This document shows, one piece after another, positions 21,401-34,370 of a DNA stretch of 64,000 bases. Positions within the stretch are counted from its first letter, which is position 1; the number at the start of each line of letters is the position of its first letter. The position numbers were made by a program, and so were the translations under genes. The notes under the pieces were generated by a model that saw only the letters and a program-made list of their open reading frames with translations, was not told the DNA's origin and made no database searches. This DNA comes from Galbula dea (lineage: Eukaryota; Chordata; Aves; Piciformes; Galbulidae), in NCBI GenBank assembly GCA_013399015.1, contig VWZX01005788.1, forward strand, positions 2,043-66,042, given 5' to 3'.

Positions 21401-23520
21401 AGAGCCCAATGACACATTCAGCAACTTCAGCAAGCATTAACTCACAGTGTTGTCCATTGCCCAAGGTCAACCAGTACTTCCTGTTTTAAAGGTTGAATTT
21501 CATTGCTTATAACTTTGCCAGGTATTAACCATTACAGGACATTTTCCAAAGTTCATGTTTTTGTCAGGCTGGTTTCTTTCTGGAAAGCTTTTAACCAAAC
21601 AACTTCATCTATCTCTAAGAAAAGTGCTAGGAAAAAAAAAATGCTTTAGTGTTATCATTCTTGTAGTTTGTCCTTGAAAAGCTCTGATGACATCATGGTT
21701 TGTAAGCAAGAACTAGGAGATTGGCCTACATCATCTGTTTCTTAAGAAATGCTTTATGATAGCCTCAAAAATCCATCACATCTGAAAAGCCTTTGCAAAC
21801 TCAAAACTTTTCTAACATTAAGCTGCTAAATTTGGTGCAGAGTTTAGAAGGAACAAGCACCATTTGGGCAGAGCACACAAAGCCTGTGCCCCCATGCAGG
21901 AGATTCATGAACACAACTCTACAATCTTCTTCCAAATGTTTGCTAACTTTTGGGTGTCTAGTCTTATATTCCTGTGAACATCCCCTCTTCATGTGCAATG
22001 AAATGCCATTTACAAAGCAGGTAATGAGTTAAAATAACCATGCCCCTGTTGCCTAGTAGGAAGTATGTCTCTTAACTGGTACTAATGGATGGCAGCTATT
22101 AGTTACTCCTACATTAAGGTGCATTCATATTGAAATTTTGTACTGAGATTACAATGCATTTGATTAAAATGCAGAAGAATTACACATTAGATATCATGTG
22201 GCTGGATGGAAGCATAATTTAGCTGAGTCTGCAGATGCAGTCATGCAGGTGTTGCTGTAATTCTGATTCAGTTGGTAACACTGTCGATGTTCAGTGGCCC
22301 TCAATTCACATAACCATCTGTGGTTCAGTTCCTTGTGAAAGGAATTCCTTGTGCCTTTTATCAGATATGATCATGGATTCCTGAGTAAAACTTCTGTGAA
22401 TCAAACAACACTTAAATGTCAGGTGTTTTGAGGGGAGAGGAGGTTACAGACGTCAGATATTTCAGCATGCATTTGTTAACCACAGAGCTAGTGTAATTAG
22501 TGTAAGAAGAGGAGATGAGCTGGGCTCTTTGGGACATTCCCTCACTCCAAGGAAGGGTTATACTTTCTCATTTAAGCAAGAATCAAAATCTGCATTGTGT
22601 CTGATGTGTAGTTTTTGAAGCTTGTCTGGCCTTATACATCTCCCTACAAAAGAGCCAGGGAGCTGAAAAGCACTGTATGCCCAAGTTTTCATAAGTAGAG
22701 TCACAGTTTCTACTTAGGCCTATTACTGATAAACACAATCTTAACAGCTGCAACTATTGCTGCTTTAAGTTTCCACAAACAAAATGATACCAGTTACTTC
22801 CAGTAGCTGCCCAGCTGAGCCCAACACACAGACGGGTCCACAACTGCCAGTGGAAGCTCCTGCCTCCTTAAAGACATGCACATAGACAATTCCTTTGCTT
22901 GACTAAGAACTTTTTGAAGGCAGGAAGCTGTAGTTTGGAACAAAAGACCATACAGAGTAGGTGAGGAAAGCGGGGACAGAGCTTACAAGAGCAGCTCTGG
23001 TTCAGTGCAGTGGTAGGACTTTGGCATGAGGCTTTGTAGTGTAACATTGTTGCTGCCCTTCCAACCCATAGGTCTTTCCAGGCTGGGAACATCCAGCCCT
23101 TCACTACATTTGGAAGCAGGCTGACGTAAGTTTTGGAGGATCACAGACTTCACATCATCAGAACACAGTGTGAAGCAATCTAGCTAATGTGCAGTTTTGT
23201 CTAGAAAGTCTTTGAGGGTTGAGCACTGTTTGAAAGAAAAACAGCAAGTCAGAATCACAGAGGGTTTCCTCTTTACCTCAAGGGTCATGTTGTTTACACA
23301 TTCTGAAAGAGGTGCTGAGCCAATTTCCAAAAGACTTCTATTTTATGTATTAAGGAGAAATAAAGACCTCACAAGAGTTTTAGTCACAACATATGGAAAC
23401 AAGCAAAATCTGTCCTCAGCTGATGAAATATTTATTTATCATTGAAATCCCAGACATTTGCATCCAATGTAAGGGCAAGACAAATCTTATGCATAACCTC
23501 CTAGAGAATTCAGTTAAAAG
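18480..23520. other. Non-coding DNA, nothing recognised
   Basis: Five kilobases with only short open frames (60-107 codons). A T/G-rich low-complexity run lies at about 20225-20275 and accounts for part of the opposing frames there. No exon, RNA gene or identifiable mobile element was found. Confidence 0.45.
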
Positions 23521-23529
23521 CAGTTTTGG

Positions 23530-23850
23530 ATACCTGTAAGTAATTATGCTATCACATTCTCTAAAGGATTTAATTTGGGCCAAGTAGCAACTACTGTATG
23601 TCCAAAAGATAATGAATTAGAGCAATGCTTTGGCATATCCCCTTTCTGAAATGTTAGCAGGCTCTCAAGTGACTTGAAAAATGGGCTTCAATAAATGGGC
23701 AGGAAAATATATGCAATTAAATTCAATCAATAAAGCTGTCCTTGACCAAAGTCCAAACATTAAAAACAACTCCAATTGAATTATGAGAAATCCTTTTCTG
23801 ATTTTAACTAGATTAGTTTAATCACATGTGCACCAAAGTTGCGTGCCATT
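23530..23850. promoter_or_regulatory. Possible conserved non-coding element
   Basis: AT-rich unique sequence with AGTAATTATGC near 23539, AAAGGATTTAATTTGGGC near 23563 and GCAATTAAATTCAATC near 23713. TTAGTTTAATCACATG lies near 23813. It has no ORF or repeat identity. Candidate only. Confidence 0.27.
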
Positions 23851-26225
23851 CCTCAGCAAGTTTATGGAAACAAAAAGCAATGTACTACTGCCTGTCTCTT
23901 GCTTCAGCCTAGCTCTAGCTTTTCCTTAGAGAAGGAAAGGTCACTCATTCAGAGGAATATGGCAGAGTAGGGTCCCAGGTGCCAGCCCTAGTTACCAGCC
24001 CTCTCCCCTTCTCCTCCACTTCCACAGAACTTCTCGTCCCCATAACTATATGGCTTCTTTCTTTCCTCTTGTTGAGAAATAGAAACACTCTCAAAACCCT
24101 GAAAAGCTACTCAAAATGTGAAAACTCTTCCAAACATCAAAAGAACTGGAAGGTTTTGATTTCACCCACCCCATGCCATTCTCTCTTCAGCTTTTTTCTA
24201 CTGTACTGATACAGCTGAGGGTAAATACAGTAACAAAAACAGAGGTGCTCCAAATCATGGTAAGAACATAGAGCAAATGCCAAAGACATAAGCAAACCTG
24301 GAAATAGAATGTAAAAAATAAAGAAAATCTCCTTCTGGAGATAACCTTTTTACAACAATCAGATATTGCAAGAGCCCTGATAAACCAGAGAGTATGTATA
24401 TATTCAGATCCTTACTGAAGTACACCTTGATACACAGCAACCATGGCAAATTTTAGGACTTAAAACTGTGTTGAAGTGCCTATTCTAGCTCCCTATTGTC
24501 TCAGAGAGGGCAAAAGTACACCCCTTCCCCAAGAATGCAGGAACAGCTGACAAATAACTTCACATAAGCCAAACAGCCATCAGCTGGGAATCGCTACACA
24601 ACTCTACTTGCCTGCAGGAGATCTGAACCAGCAACACCTGTGAGATAAATATTGCTGGGCTAGTTCTCTGAGCTGTCCTGTACAATGAAAGTATTCACTT
24701 AAATTCAGAGGGAAAATAGCATGTTAGGTTATTTTGGATCTGGCCTTTCAGCCATGAAGCACTTATGATAAGAAATAGATGGAACCAGGGAAATAATTCT
24801 TAAGCAGCAAAGTGTTTGTAGAATTTTTACTCTTTGGGGACTTGTGGTTTTTCTGCAATTCTTTCCAAAATCAAGGCTGAATTACAACAAAACGATTTGC
24901 CTCAGATAAGAGAGAGTGGATCAGAAGCAAAGATATTTCCTGCCCTATAACAAGAGAAGTAAAGCATTGCAACCAGAAAGAGGGAGTAAAAGTGTTGTTG
25001 GAAATGGCTGCAGGGTCCAAGACTTGCCTTTCTGAGCTGGATCCTTGTAGGTGGCTGTGCCCATCCCTCACCAATGACCACTAAAGCTCTCACAAGGGTG
25101 TAACTTCGAGACTCATCTACAGAAGAGACTCTCTCATGCTCAGTTCAACAGCTCCCACCCCCCCCCCAAAGTGTGGCTGGCTGCAGAACATGGAAATCTG
25201 CATGTGGCTGGAGCAATTGCACTGCATTTCACAGTTGCTTGTCTGCAGGATGGCTCTGGAGACCTTCTAATGAATGTATCCCCACAAAAGGTGTATCCAG
25301 ATCTTTAGTGGGATACAGAGCCAAGTGTGACAAAACTTAACCACAGAATAATATGAAATATTACAATAATAACAAAATCACAAAGATGCTTAATGCTGCA
25401 GTTACAAGATGGGGGAAACATGCACTGTTTAAGTGTCCTACTGACTTCATTTTGACCAGGCTGGCTGATACTGTAATAATGTGGCAGGAGGTCAAACTGA
25501 GTATGAAGACACCTGAAAAAGGCAACTACCTTCCTGCTGACAGCAGAACCTCTGCCTTGGACAATCTTTAGCTGTTTGCACACATACTGTGAAGCCCAAG
25601 AAGCTTGTATTCCCTTAGCAACCAAAGTTGGCACCTGTGATATTTGTTTTCAGTGACTGACACCAAGAGTTTGAACCTGCATCTGTTTCACTGAATTATG
25701 GTAAAACACTATTAGTAGTTGTAAAAAGCAGCTCTGATTTGGACAATACCATCCAGACCATTTGCAGCTTGTACTGCCTGTGACTGCATTTGATATCCCA
25801 CCCAGAAAATACGGGAAACCATGTAACAGAAGAACATGACAAGTCTTACACAGGCTGGGGCTTGACAGCTTGACCTATTCCCAGCTATAAAACTTGCTTA
25901 TGCAGAAGTTTTCCTAACATCTTTTATAGCTCATTCGTGAAGGATTGTCCACCTGGTGCCTTATCACAAACTGTGGAATGAGTCCAGGAGATGGCAACAA
26001 CATGAACTGCTGTGGGGGATAACAAGGACTCTGTTATGACTGGGAACGTTTGCAGTACTATAAATAACTCTATCAATATTGTGATAATGGCACTTTAAAG
26101 AGGTTCTATTTTACAAGTGTTGAATGTAAGAGAGCCCACAGCTGTGCTCATTAATTCTGAAGTAGGCTTCTCTTGCCCTACAATTTGCAGGTGTAACAAT
26201 AGGAGTGTTGACTCAGTGCAGGTCT
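23851..26225. other. Non-coding DNA, nothing recognised
   Basis: Short frames only. A run of nine C at about 25159-25167 is the sole simple tract. No domain or repeat family is seen. Confidence 0.45.
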
Positions 26226-26575
26226 AGCTAGTGTTTGGATTAAAAAAAAAGGTCACAGTAGCATGATTAGATCTTAACGAGTCTTTATTGTGTTTGGCAG
26301 AGGGAAAGCAAATGATGATAGTTTAATTGAAAACAATAAAAGTCAAATGGAACTTTGTTACAGAATTTAGCTATACGTAAATAGCTTCCCCCCCCTCCCC
26401 CCAAGAGCAAGTACTGTAATTGACAGCAGTAGATCTTTTGATAATTAATTGCAGTAAATTATCACTTGGCACAAAGAAGGCATAATTCTAATTAATTTGC
26501 AACCTTTCCAGTGTAACACTGAATTGAAAATGGCACTGCTGTAATTTTTTCCAAGCTAATATAAAACAGGAGTGC
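26225..26575. promoter_or_regulatory. Possible conserved non-coding element, TAAT-rich
   Basis: Unique AT-rich DNA interrupted by a C run at 26389-26402. Homeodomain-type cores are dense: GTTTAATTGAAAAC near 26321, CTGTAATTGACAGC near 26415 (TGACAG is a TALE/MEIS core), TTGATAATTAATTGCAG near 26438 and TCTAATTAATTTGC near 26488. No ORF of significance. It is the strongest motif-based enhancer candidate in the desert. Confidence 0.38.
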
Positions 26576-27435
26576 AAACATTGTGATGCTTTCTTGTGTT
26601 TTCCTTGCTTGGAGTTGAAGCAGGGTGATTTGGTCCTCTCCTTACAATTGCTGCACCACACAGAGATGACCCAAATGGGCAGGAGTTTCCTGCACAGTCA
26701 GAATTAACCTGCCCCAGCATGGGATAATATAATTAGGTACAGAGATCCAGGCAGAGAACTGGTTCAGCTGGGCCTGGTCAGGGACATCAGTGCTGTGATT
26801 TGAGGACATTCAGGGCTGTAAAGTGTCCCTTTCATTCTCCTTTAAATCTAGATTTGATTTGAAAAGAATGTATGTGGTAATGTAGATAGGCCAGACTATT
26901 TAGGCAGAGCTAAGAACTACAATATCTGTCAAATTCATCAGCCTCCATCTTGTTAACAAATTATAAATGAATTTTCTTTACCTCTGGGAACACAAATCCC
27001 CCTTGGCAACTGCAGGGCAGAGCTACATGGCAAGTCCTCTCGAGGAGGTGTGATGGAGAGAGATATGTTGAGGCAGCCAGCTAACAGCACAGGCAGCTTT
27101 TAACTCTGAGGACTGCCTGTGCGCAATGGCCAACAAATCCATTTTAAGCAGGATGTTTCATGAGTCCTTATGGATGACGTGCTGCTTCTCCCTCATCATA
27201 GCTAGACTTCACAGTGAAGCTCCCCAGCTAATGCTTTGTTAATGGAATTAAGATCTGGGCCCCAGTCTGTGACTTTGCAAGCAGCTACAACTCTTCCATG
27301 CCCCGAAACTTCTCTGTATCCCTGGGAGATATTTACCTCCTGCACATCAGTGTTGTGAGAATAAATTATCTTTGAGAAAGTATGTTGAGCTCCTTGGAAA
27401 ATAGTTACTGAAGAAGTGCAAGTATTATCATACAT
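26576..27435. other. Non-coding DNA, nothing recognised
   Basis: No open frame above 80 codons and no repeat recognised. Confidence 0.45.
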
Positions 27436-27439
27436 TAAA

Positions 27440-27800
27440 TCAGATCAGCTATTAAAAATGAGAACAAGTCCTCAGATCTGCAACCCTCACTACATCAGTT
27501 TTTCCTTCCTTTGCTGATTACTGTTAGCCTTGATAATAATGAACTCAAAGACGATATTAGCAGCCTAACCTATACTACGATTTAATCTTGATTGCCACAG
27601 ATCAAGGTTTGATTTAATTGCTCTAGAATTAATTAGGAAGAGAAACAAGTTATAAAAAAGAATTTTCCCTCTAAATAAAGAAACTGTTTACATTCAACTG
27701 CAGTTCACGTTAGAACAAATCATTAAGCTATAAAAGATTACATCTGGGCTAGAATTAAAGTCAAGCCGATTCATTAACCCAAATGGTAGCCCAGAGATTA
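27440..27800. promoter_or_regulatory. Possible conserved non-coding element
   Basis: AT-rich unique sequence with an inverted pair GATCAAGGTTTGATTTAATT / CGATTTAATCTTGATTGCC around 27578-27620. It also has TAGAATTAATTAGG near 27624 and AAATCATTAAGC near 27717. No coding or repeat explanation. Candidate only. Confidence 0.3.
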
Positions 27801-30800
27801 CCAACATGGTATTTCTGCTTTGGTGATCAAAGGATCAAGGGATACATGACCAGATGACCCTAATTGAAGAAATCTCCCCTGAATTTTGTAAATGAACTTG
27901 AAAGTACTAAGAAGATAGTGTCTAACTTCTGTCAATGGGGACAATAAATTTGCCCTGGTAGCCTTACTTTATATGTAAACTAAGGAAGAGGAAAGAAAAG
28001 GTAATATCTATCCTTTATGCAGTACTTCAAGCAAGAATATTTGTCTTGAGTTATGGAGGAACCTTATCCCAATTGCTTGTAGTTGTCTGTTACAGCTTTT
28101 GAAATACAGGGAATTTACAGTCAAAAACTTCATCACTATTGCCCTGTCAATGACCTCATCACACCTGACCTATAGGGAGTATCTTCTGCTGGGTTAACCC
28201 ATAAATCAGCCTGCATGCAAGGCCTTTCTCCCAAAAGCTGAATTAGATATGATAGTTTTAGTGTGTGAGCTACTGTTCGCCAGGGACTGTGTAAGAGCTG
28301 CTTGCCTGTATTTCACTCGAGAGTGCAGGATGAACTTGAGCCTTGGTTCCTACAGTGAAAGGTCAAGTCTGTACCTCACTGAGCCTCTGAATCTACAGAC
28401 TTTTGACTGCACTGGGGAAAGTTGCAGATGCTTTGTCAAGGTAATATTTGGAAGTGCAAACTCAGTTTGTATTTCAAGTTTTAAATAAGAAAAATACACT
28501 TAAATAATGGAAAATAATAGGAGTATGACTTCTTCTGAAAGCCTGGTATAGACATTAGAGAAATTCTACATGTCCCTCTGTGGAAAATCAAGAGTCACTG
28601 AGGATAAGAACTTCCTGAAGTCAGAGACTATAATTCTTGTTATGAAAGGGGAGGAATTGGATGTGATAACTAGTGATGGACAAACTTCAAAAGGTTCAGG
28701 GCTTGTGCTTGGTTTGGATAACCGTCCAGGAGCTTTGATGCACATCCAAAGCTTATCTGGACCTCCTGGGTCTGTAAATATTGGGATGGAAATCTTGCAA
28801 GAACAGGATCCCTCAAGAGGTTTTTCTTTTTGAATATTTGAGTATTTGGGCAAGTATTTTCTTGTCATGCTGGAGAAACAACAACAATAGTAATGACAAG
28901 AAATAAGATCTGTTCTTAAAGAGTATTTCTTCAGGTCTAAATCAAGAATAAAAAAAGCTTATCTTAAAATGCTTTCCATGTCTCCAGACTTTCTTGGGGT
29001 TAAGAGTGGAAAACTTTTAAAGTAAATGGAGAAAAATACATCCCAGTTCCTTCTGAAGCTTAAATGTTCTACAGTCATTTTGAGTTGGGTGTCTTTTCTT
29101 TTTATCTATTCTGGTACAATTGCTTCTGTGGGTAACATACTTAAAAATGCTGCACAGATTTTGGATAAACAAGATGTAGATCAAGGTAGCAAGAATACTG
29201 GCATCTTCTGAAATGTGGCTTGTGTATTTGGCAGTTAAATAAAGTAAACCCCAACTTCCAAGGCCAGACTTCCCACGAAACCTCACATGTGTTTGAGAAA
29301 GTTGTGGTATGTCTGTGTACCCGTGCAAATTTTCCCAGTCCTCCATAGGCACAAAGCAGATTATAGCTGCTGAAATGGCTTTGCTTGGTTTTGTAGTGGA
29401 GATTATTTCGTTTATTTACCATAAAATGCAGTTATACAGATGAAAATTTCCTTGGATGTTGAGGAGCAGGCTCCTGGAGCTGGTAGAGGGCTATGGCCTG
29501 TCTCCTAAGCTGGATCAACAGGAAGTGCGTACAAGTCTGAGTGATTTTTTCAGGACCAACTGGAGATGAATTAGTAGATTCAGCTAGGTTTGTATTTGGG
29601 GGGTTTGTATTTGCAAATGTGACCAAACTACTGAAGCCAGGGCAAAGCTTCCTATATATTTGTTTTACCACTGGCAAACAAAGTACACACCATGCCTGAA
29701 ACACCAGCTTAGGCAGAACTAACCTTGGAGGATATGTAAACCTGTTGTCTCACTGCGCCGTGATTAGGCATTGTGCCAGAGCATGGGGCAGCATCTGCCC
29801 CTCCTCAGCCCTTGGTGCTAACACTGGGCACTGAACCTGCTTTTTGAAGCCATGCAGTATTCTTCTGATCTGCAAAGAAAGTTCAGTAACACAGTTCTGT
29901 TGATTAAAAGCCCATCACTCTTCCACGTGTTATTTCCATGTCTTTTGGGTTATGGAGAAAGAGGTTTCCTCTGCCCTGCCTTTCAGAGGAAGGGGAAAGC
30001 CAGTAACACTTTGAACTTGGTAGCACAGGCTGGTAGGAGAGGCTAGAAGAGAAGGTACTCCGCCATGGTGGCTGGGAGAAAGGAATTTGGTTCCTCCAGA
30101 TGCCCCAGATGAAGTCCTGCAACTCTTCCTAAAGACCAGTATGAAATAATAATGGGGAACTGTGAAGGGTGTGCCTGCTCATTTAGGCCCTGGAACCATA
30201 ACTGTCAAGGGCAACTATTTTAAAGGGTCAGCCCTTGTAGGTGATTCAAAGCAGCACATGGTAACTACCATGGTAGCAGGACCTGGAAGGGGGACTTCCT
30301 TTGAAGACCAGACTGATCAAGGCCAAACAAGCTGCTTTTCACAGCATAATGAAAAGCATTAGTGTAACATCCTATGAGTTGAGCTTTAAAAAGCTCTGAT
30401 GAGGACTCCAGCAAGTGGAGTCAACTGCTGAGCAGGAGGCAATCTGCAACTAGATGAGGATTTGTGGTTCCTCTGTGCTGGGAAAGAAGTCAAAGTCCTT
30501 TGGAACCCACAGTTGATATCTCCCAACCTGTAGCCCTACATTATCCCTCAATGGACACAGTATCACTTAGCTGTGGGTGTTACTTTAAATGCTTAAGAAG
30601 CTGTAGTCTGCTATTTCCATCTACCTCACATGCTGAAGTTGTTGGCTGCCTGCTTGTCTGAGCCAGTGGACCTGGCCGTGTTCCTCTCCCATGGCAGTTG
30701 AAGGCCTAAGCCAGCTCCAAGTCAATGGGAGTGTCTCTGTTGACTTCAGTGGTGACTGGCTGGGTTTTTGAGGAGCTGGCTGAACACCCAGAGAGCAGCA

Positions 30801-33800
30801 CGTGGGGCTCTCCCAATGAGCACTGCAGCTCTTGCATGCTGAGGAAGACTGTAAGCCCAGTAAGCACAGTTTGGCCCCTTCATAGTAGCAACACCTAAAC
30901 TGACTTCCAAATGATGAGCATTAAGCATCCCTGTGTTAGTGTGAGATGAGCTCAAGTAAATGAGCACACACAAACCCAGCCAATGCACACAGCAAGAATT
31001 ACCATCCTTGTTCAGGAAGCTACAAATCAGGTCTCACACCACTGTCAGAGCTATTTAAATTACACTGGCCAGGTCACCCTTTCCTTTTTTAGCCTCTCAC
31101 TAAGAAACATTTTGGCATCTTTGTACTCAGATGGATATGTATTTTATCTTCAGTAGTGCATATGAAATCTAATGTATTAATAACTTGGGGAATAAATTTG
31201 CATCCAAGACTCTATTATTTTTATCTTGTTTTTCTCATTAACCAAGTCACAAAAAGTATACATTTTAATCTCCAAATATTCCAGAACAGTGCAGCAGAAT
31301 TAGGCAAATCAATTACATATTGGCAAAACAGCACTAAGAATAGAGACCTCTACAAGAGCTTTGCAAAAGGAGACTTTTCTACAGATGGAAAAGCTTAGAC
31401 ACAGAGTTAAAGTTAGCCCTGTAGAAAAAAACATGAGAGAAAAACAAGGAGTTTGAGTGTCTGTTCATGCACTCAAGATTTGTTTCCTTGTTCATTTTTT
31501 CCAGTGTTGGCCTTTGGCTGCCCCAAAGTTGCCAGAACATTGATTAGACACTTCAGGAAAAGAAACTGGTGAAGAGGTTAGAAGATATACCTCAAAGGGT
31601 TTCAGGCAATCAAGGGATAAGGCTGACTGAGGTGTGTAAATACTGGATATAGTCAAATTGCAACTAAAGCCTTCAGTGGGATCAAGGTAGCAGCTCGTCA
31701 CTGGGAAGGCTTCAGTTCCAAGAACAGGCACAGACCAGAAGACCACCCTTGTCCTCACAAACCCCCAAGTCCAGAGGAAGATAAATAAAGAATGAGGAAG
31801 ATCTATTAAGCCAAACTGATGTACAATATTTGTTAAAGGAGAGATTTTAGAGTTCCATGAGCGGGCCTATTCCTTATCTCCCCTTCCCTGGAGGCAGCCC
31901 CTCCCTTTACTGCAGAGCCAATGTCCCCAAGAACAGAGACAGCAAGTGGGGCGAGCTGCTCACTACCATTCTCAGCTCCTATGCTAAATTATACTTCTCA
32001 TTTTAGGTACTAAGTGGGCAATCTGAATGAAGTTCATGTTTACTTAGTGTTTGTGACCTGTTGGAGAAGCTAGAGTTCCTTTTGCAGAGGGGCAAGTACA
32101 GCACTTTCCAATTAATGAAGGGGTGCCCATTGAGGGCTGCCATAATTTAAAGAAAAATAATCCTGTTAGGCTGTAGGCAGTGGGAGGACAAAACCATTTG
32201 AGCTGTACCAGGAATAGGTCTGTAGAGATACTCTATGGTGGAGGACTGGTCAGTCCAGTGCCTCTTCAGTTTTGGGCCTCTAGCAGAGCTGTGATGAGGT
32301 TTTGTGAGTTAGGAATCCCACCACCACTTTTCACACCAGCCACTGACAGCTGCAAATGTTGGCTGCAAGCTGCAAATGTTTCACTGCAAGCCAGTGTACA
32401 GCTGGGCAGTATTCCTTACATCTTTCTCAAAAACATCTGAAGTATCTTGGCAGGGGGATCTGTGTGCATAACTATGCAGGCAGAGAAGCAGAGCCTGCTC
32501 TGCCCCTCCACTCTCAGAAGACCCATCTTCCCCAGAGCCACCTTTCCATGCACAGCCACCGTGTCCCAGGAGGGCTAGGGCTGCTCTGTGGCTTACAGGG
32601 TTGGTGGCAAAGTGACTATCTCTGCTCCTGGCAAAATGTGGAGCTGGGCAAAGAAACTTTCCCTTTGTCTCAGGAAAGCCAATCTCTGGCTGATCTCAAC
32701 CAAGTGTCTGGTGACTATTTTTCAAGGCATGGTGATTCTAGGTGTGGTAACTGATGAACCTGTTTCCTAAAGAGTTAAGAGATGAAGGCAGATTCAGGTT
32801 GGGAGTGTTAATGTTTACTACTATGTTCACTACTATGCAACTAGTGAAGAAAGTCCAGACTCAGAGTTTTGCAGCTACAAGCCCTAGGATTTTATACCAT
32901 GTTAGTAACACAGTCTGAGGGAAATTCACAGCTGAGAGAAGCAGCAGGCTTTGCTGTATCTACAGTGAGATGTGTACCAAATATACAGTCACTACAACTG
33001 ATTTTAGGAAGCAAACTTAGAGATCTTCTGGAGTAAGTGACTTGTATATCCTCAAATATTCAGCATTTATTTTTAGTCAGCTTTTTGACACTGCAGTAAA
33101 TTGTTTCTGATGATTTTGCTACCTGGCCTCTAATGCTGCTGGGGGGAGATGTGCAGAGACCTAGAGGACAGATGAGGGGAGAAGGAATACAAGCTACCCA
33201 GGAACTCTGAGATGAAGCTCCTTTTAAAACTGAAGGAAAAGAATTTTAAAGGCATTTGAATCAGAATTTAAAATAATAATTATTAGGAACTTTAAAAAAT
33301 CAAGTCTTGTATTTTGGTACCTACAGGAGGTTTTAGACACCACATCTAAAAGATCTGGACTTTGTTCTGGATATCTGATGAGTCAATGTATTTATTCTGT
33401 AGTCAAAAGATCACTCAACTGAATTCCAAAATACATTTTTTTTTTAAAGATATACATGGAGTAGTACCATAGCTGCTACTCTGCTCTTCTGAATAGCATC
33501 AGTTGTAATGCTATAACAATCCATGGGGGTTGAGGTTTGGCAGCTGGCTGCCTGGTTTGAGCTACTTGGAGCCACAGAGCCTGCAGCAGGGCCAAATCCA
33601 GGCTCTGCCTCTTGGGAGGGAAGGTCTCTCTGAGGGCTTACCAGTGTGTGGACTGAGCTACCAGAGATGGAGCAACATGGTGTGAAAGTCAGTAATGGAT
33701 GTCTGCAGACAAAATGGAGATGTCAGAAATAAAAATGAAAATAAAAAAGCCCCTGTTCTAAATTGATAGTTTTAGTTGGAGAAGGTCAGATAATGTCAGG

Positions 33801-34240
33801 TGATTGCATTGTGCCCCAAGGGAGCGATCCTGGGGGAGGCAAGAGGAATTGCTTCCTGGAAGCACCCCTCCTTTCCTTGGCTGCCAAGGCTTTGTCAGAG
33901 TAGACATCTAGTTTTCAGAAAGTAAAAGGTAACTGAGGTGAATTCACCCTTCATGTCCAGATGTGAGACATGCAGCTTTCAACAGCTCTGGTATGTATGT
34001 TTGATGTCAAGACCTTTACAGAGATTTAGAAATGAAGTTGAAGCACAGATCAATAATTAAAAGGTTCACAACTCCTAGGATCTGGATGGTGCCTCTCTCA
34101 AACCCTTGTCCTGTGAATCTTGGAAAAATCACACTAGGCAGAATATTTTAAGATGTTTAGGTATGGAACCCTATAGTTTTCAAGTGATTCATCCAAACAG
34201 CAGCCAATCAGTTAGGCATCTAAGCACTGCAAGGGATTCT
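27801..34240. other. Non-coding DNA, nothing recognised
   Basis: More than 6 kb with open frames of 60-132 codons scattered over both strands. The plus frame at 28570-28833 (87 codons) is opposed by a 100-codon minus frame over the same bases and shows no domain. Nothing else stands out. Confidence 0.45.
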
Positions 34241-34370
34241 TGCCCTTAAATCTCAGTGTCCGTTTCCTTGTTTGCAACACAGGGATAACACCTCCCTGCC
34301 AGGCAGGATTACTGTCCACACTGCTATGAGATCTTTGGGTGGCTGATGCTGCCGTGGAAAAGTGCAAACT
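34241..34370 (+). mobile_element. Degraded MIR/L2-tailed SINE relic
   Basis: Blocks appear in the order of the MIR core and its L2-like tail. They are TCTCAGTGTCCGTTTCCTTG (34251 on; family form CCTCAGTTTCC), then CACAGGGATAACACCTCCCT, then TATGAGATCTTTGGGTGGC near 34325 (family form TTTGAGATCTTTGG). It ends near AAAAGTGCAAAC. Matches are imperfect, as expected for an element that predates bird radiation. Confidence 0.6.

Noticed and set aside
23058..23105. CR1-like phrase CCTTCCAACCCATAGG
   Set aside because: Only a short resemblance to the CR1 3' end; flanking CR1 blocks are missing.
28570..28833. 87-codon plus frame that looks fairly protein-like
   Set aside because: The opposite strand is open for 100 codons over the same bases and no family is recognised; a decayed repeat or chance is as likely.
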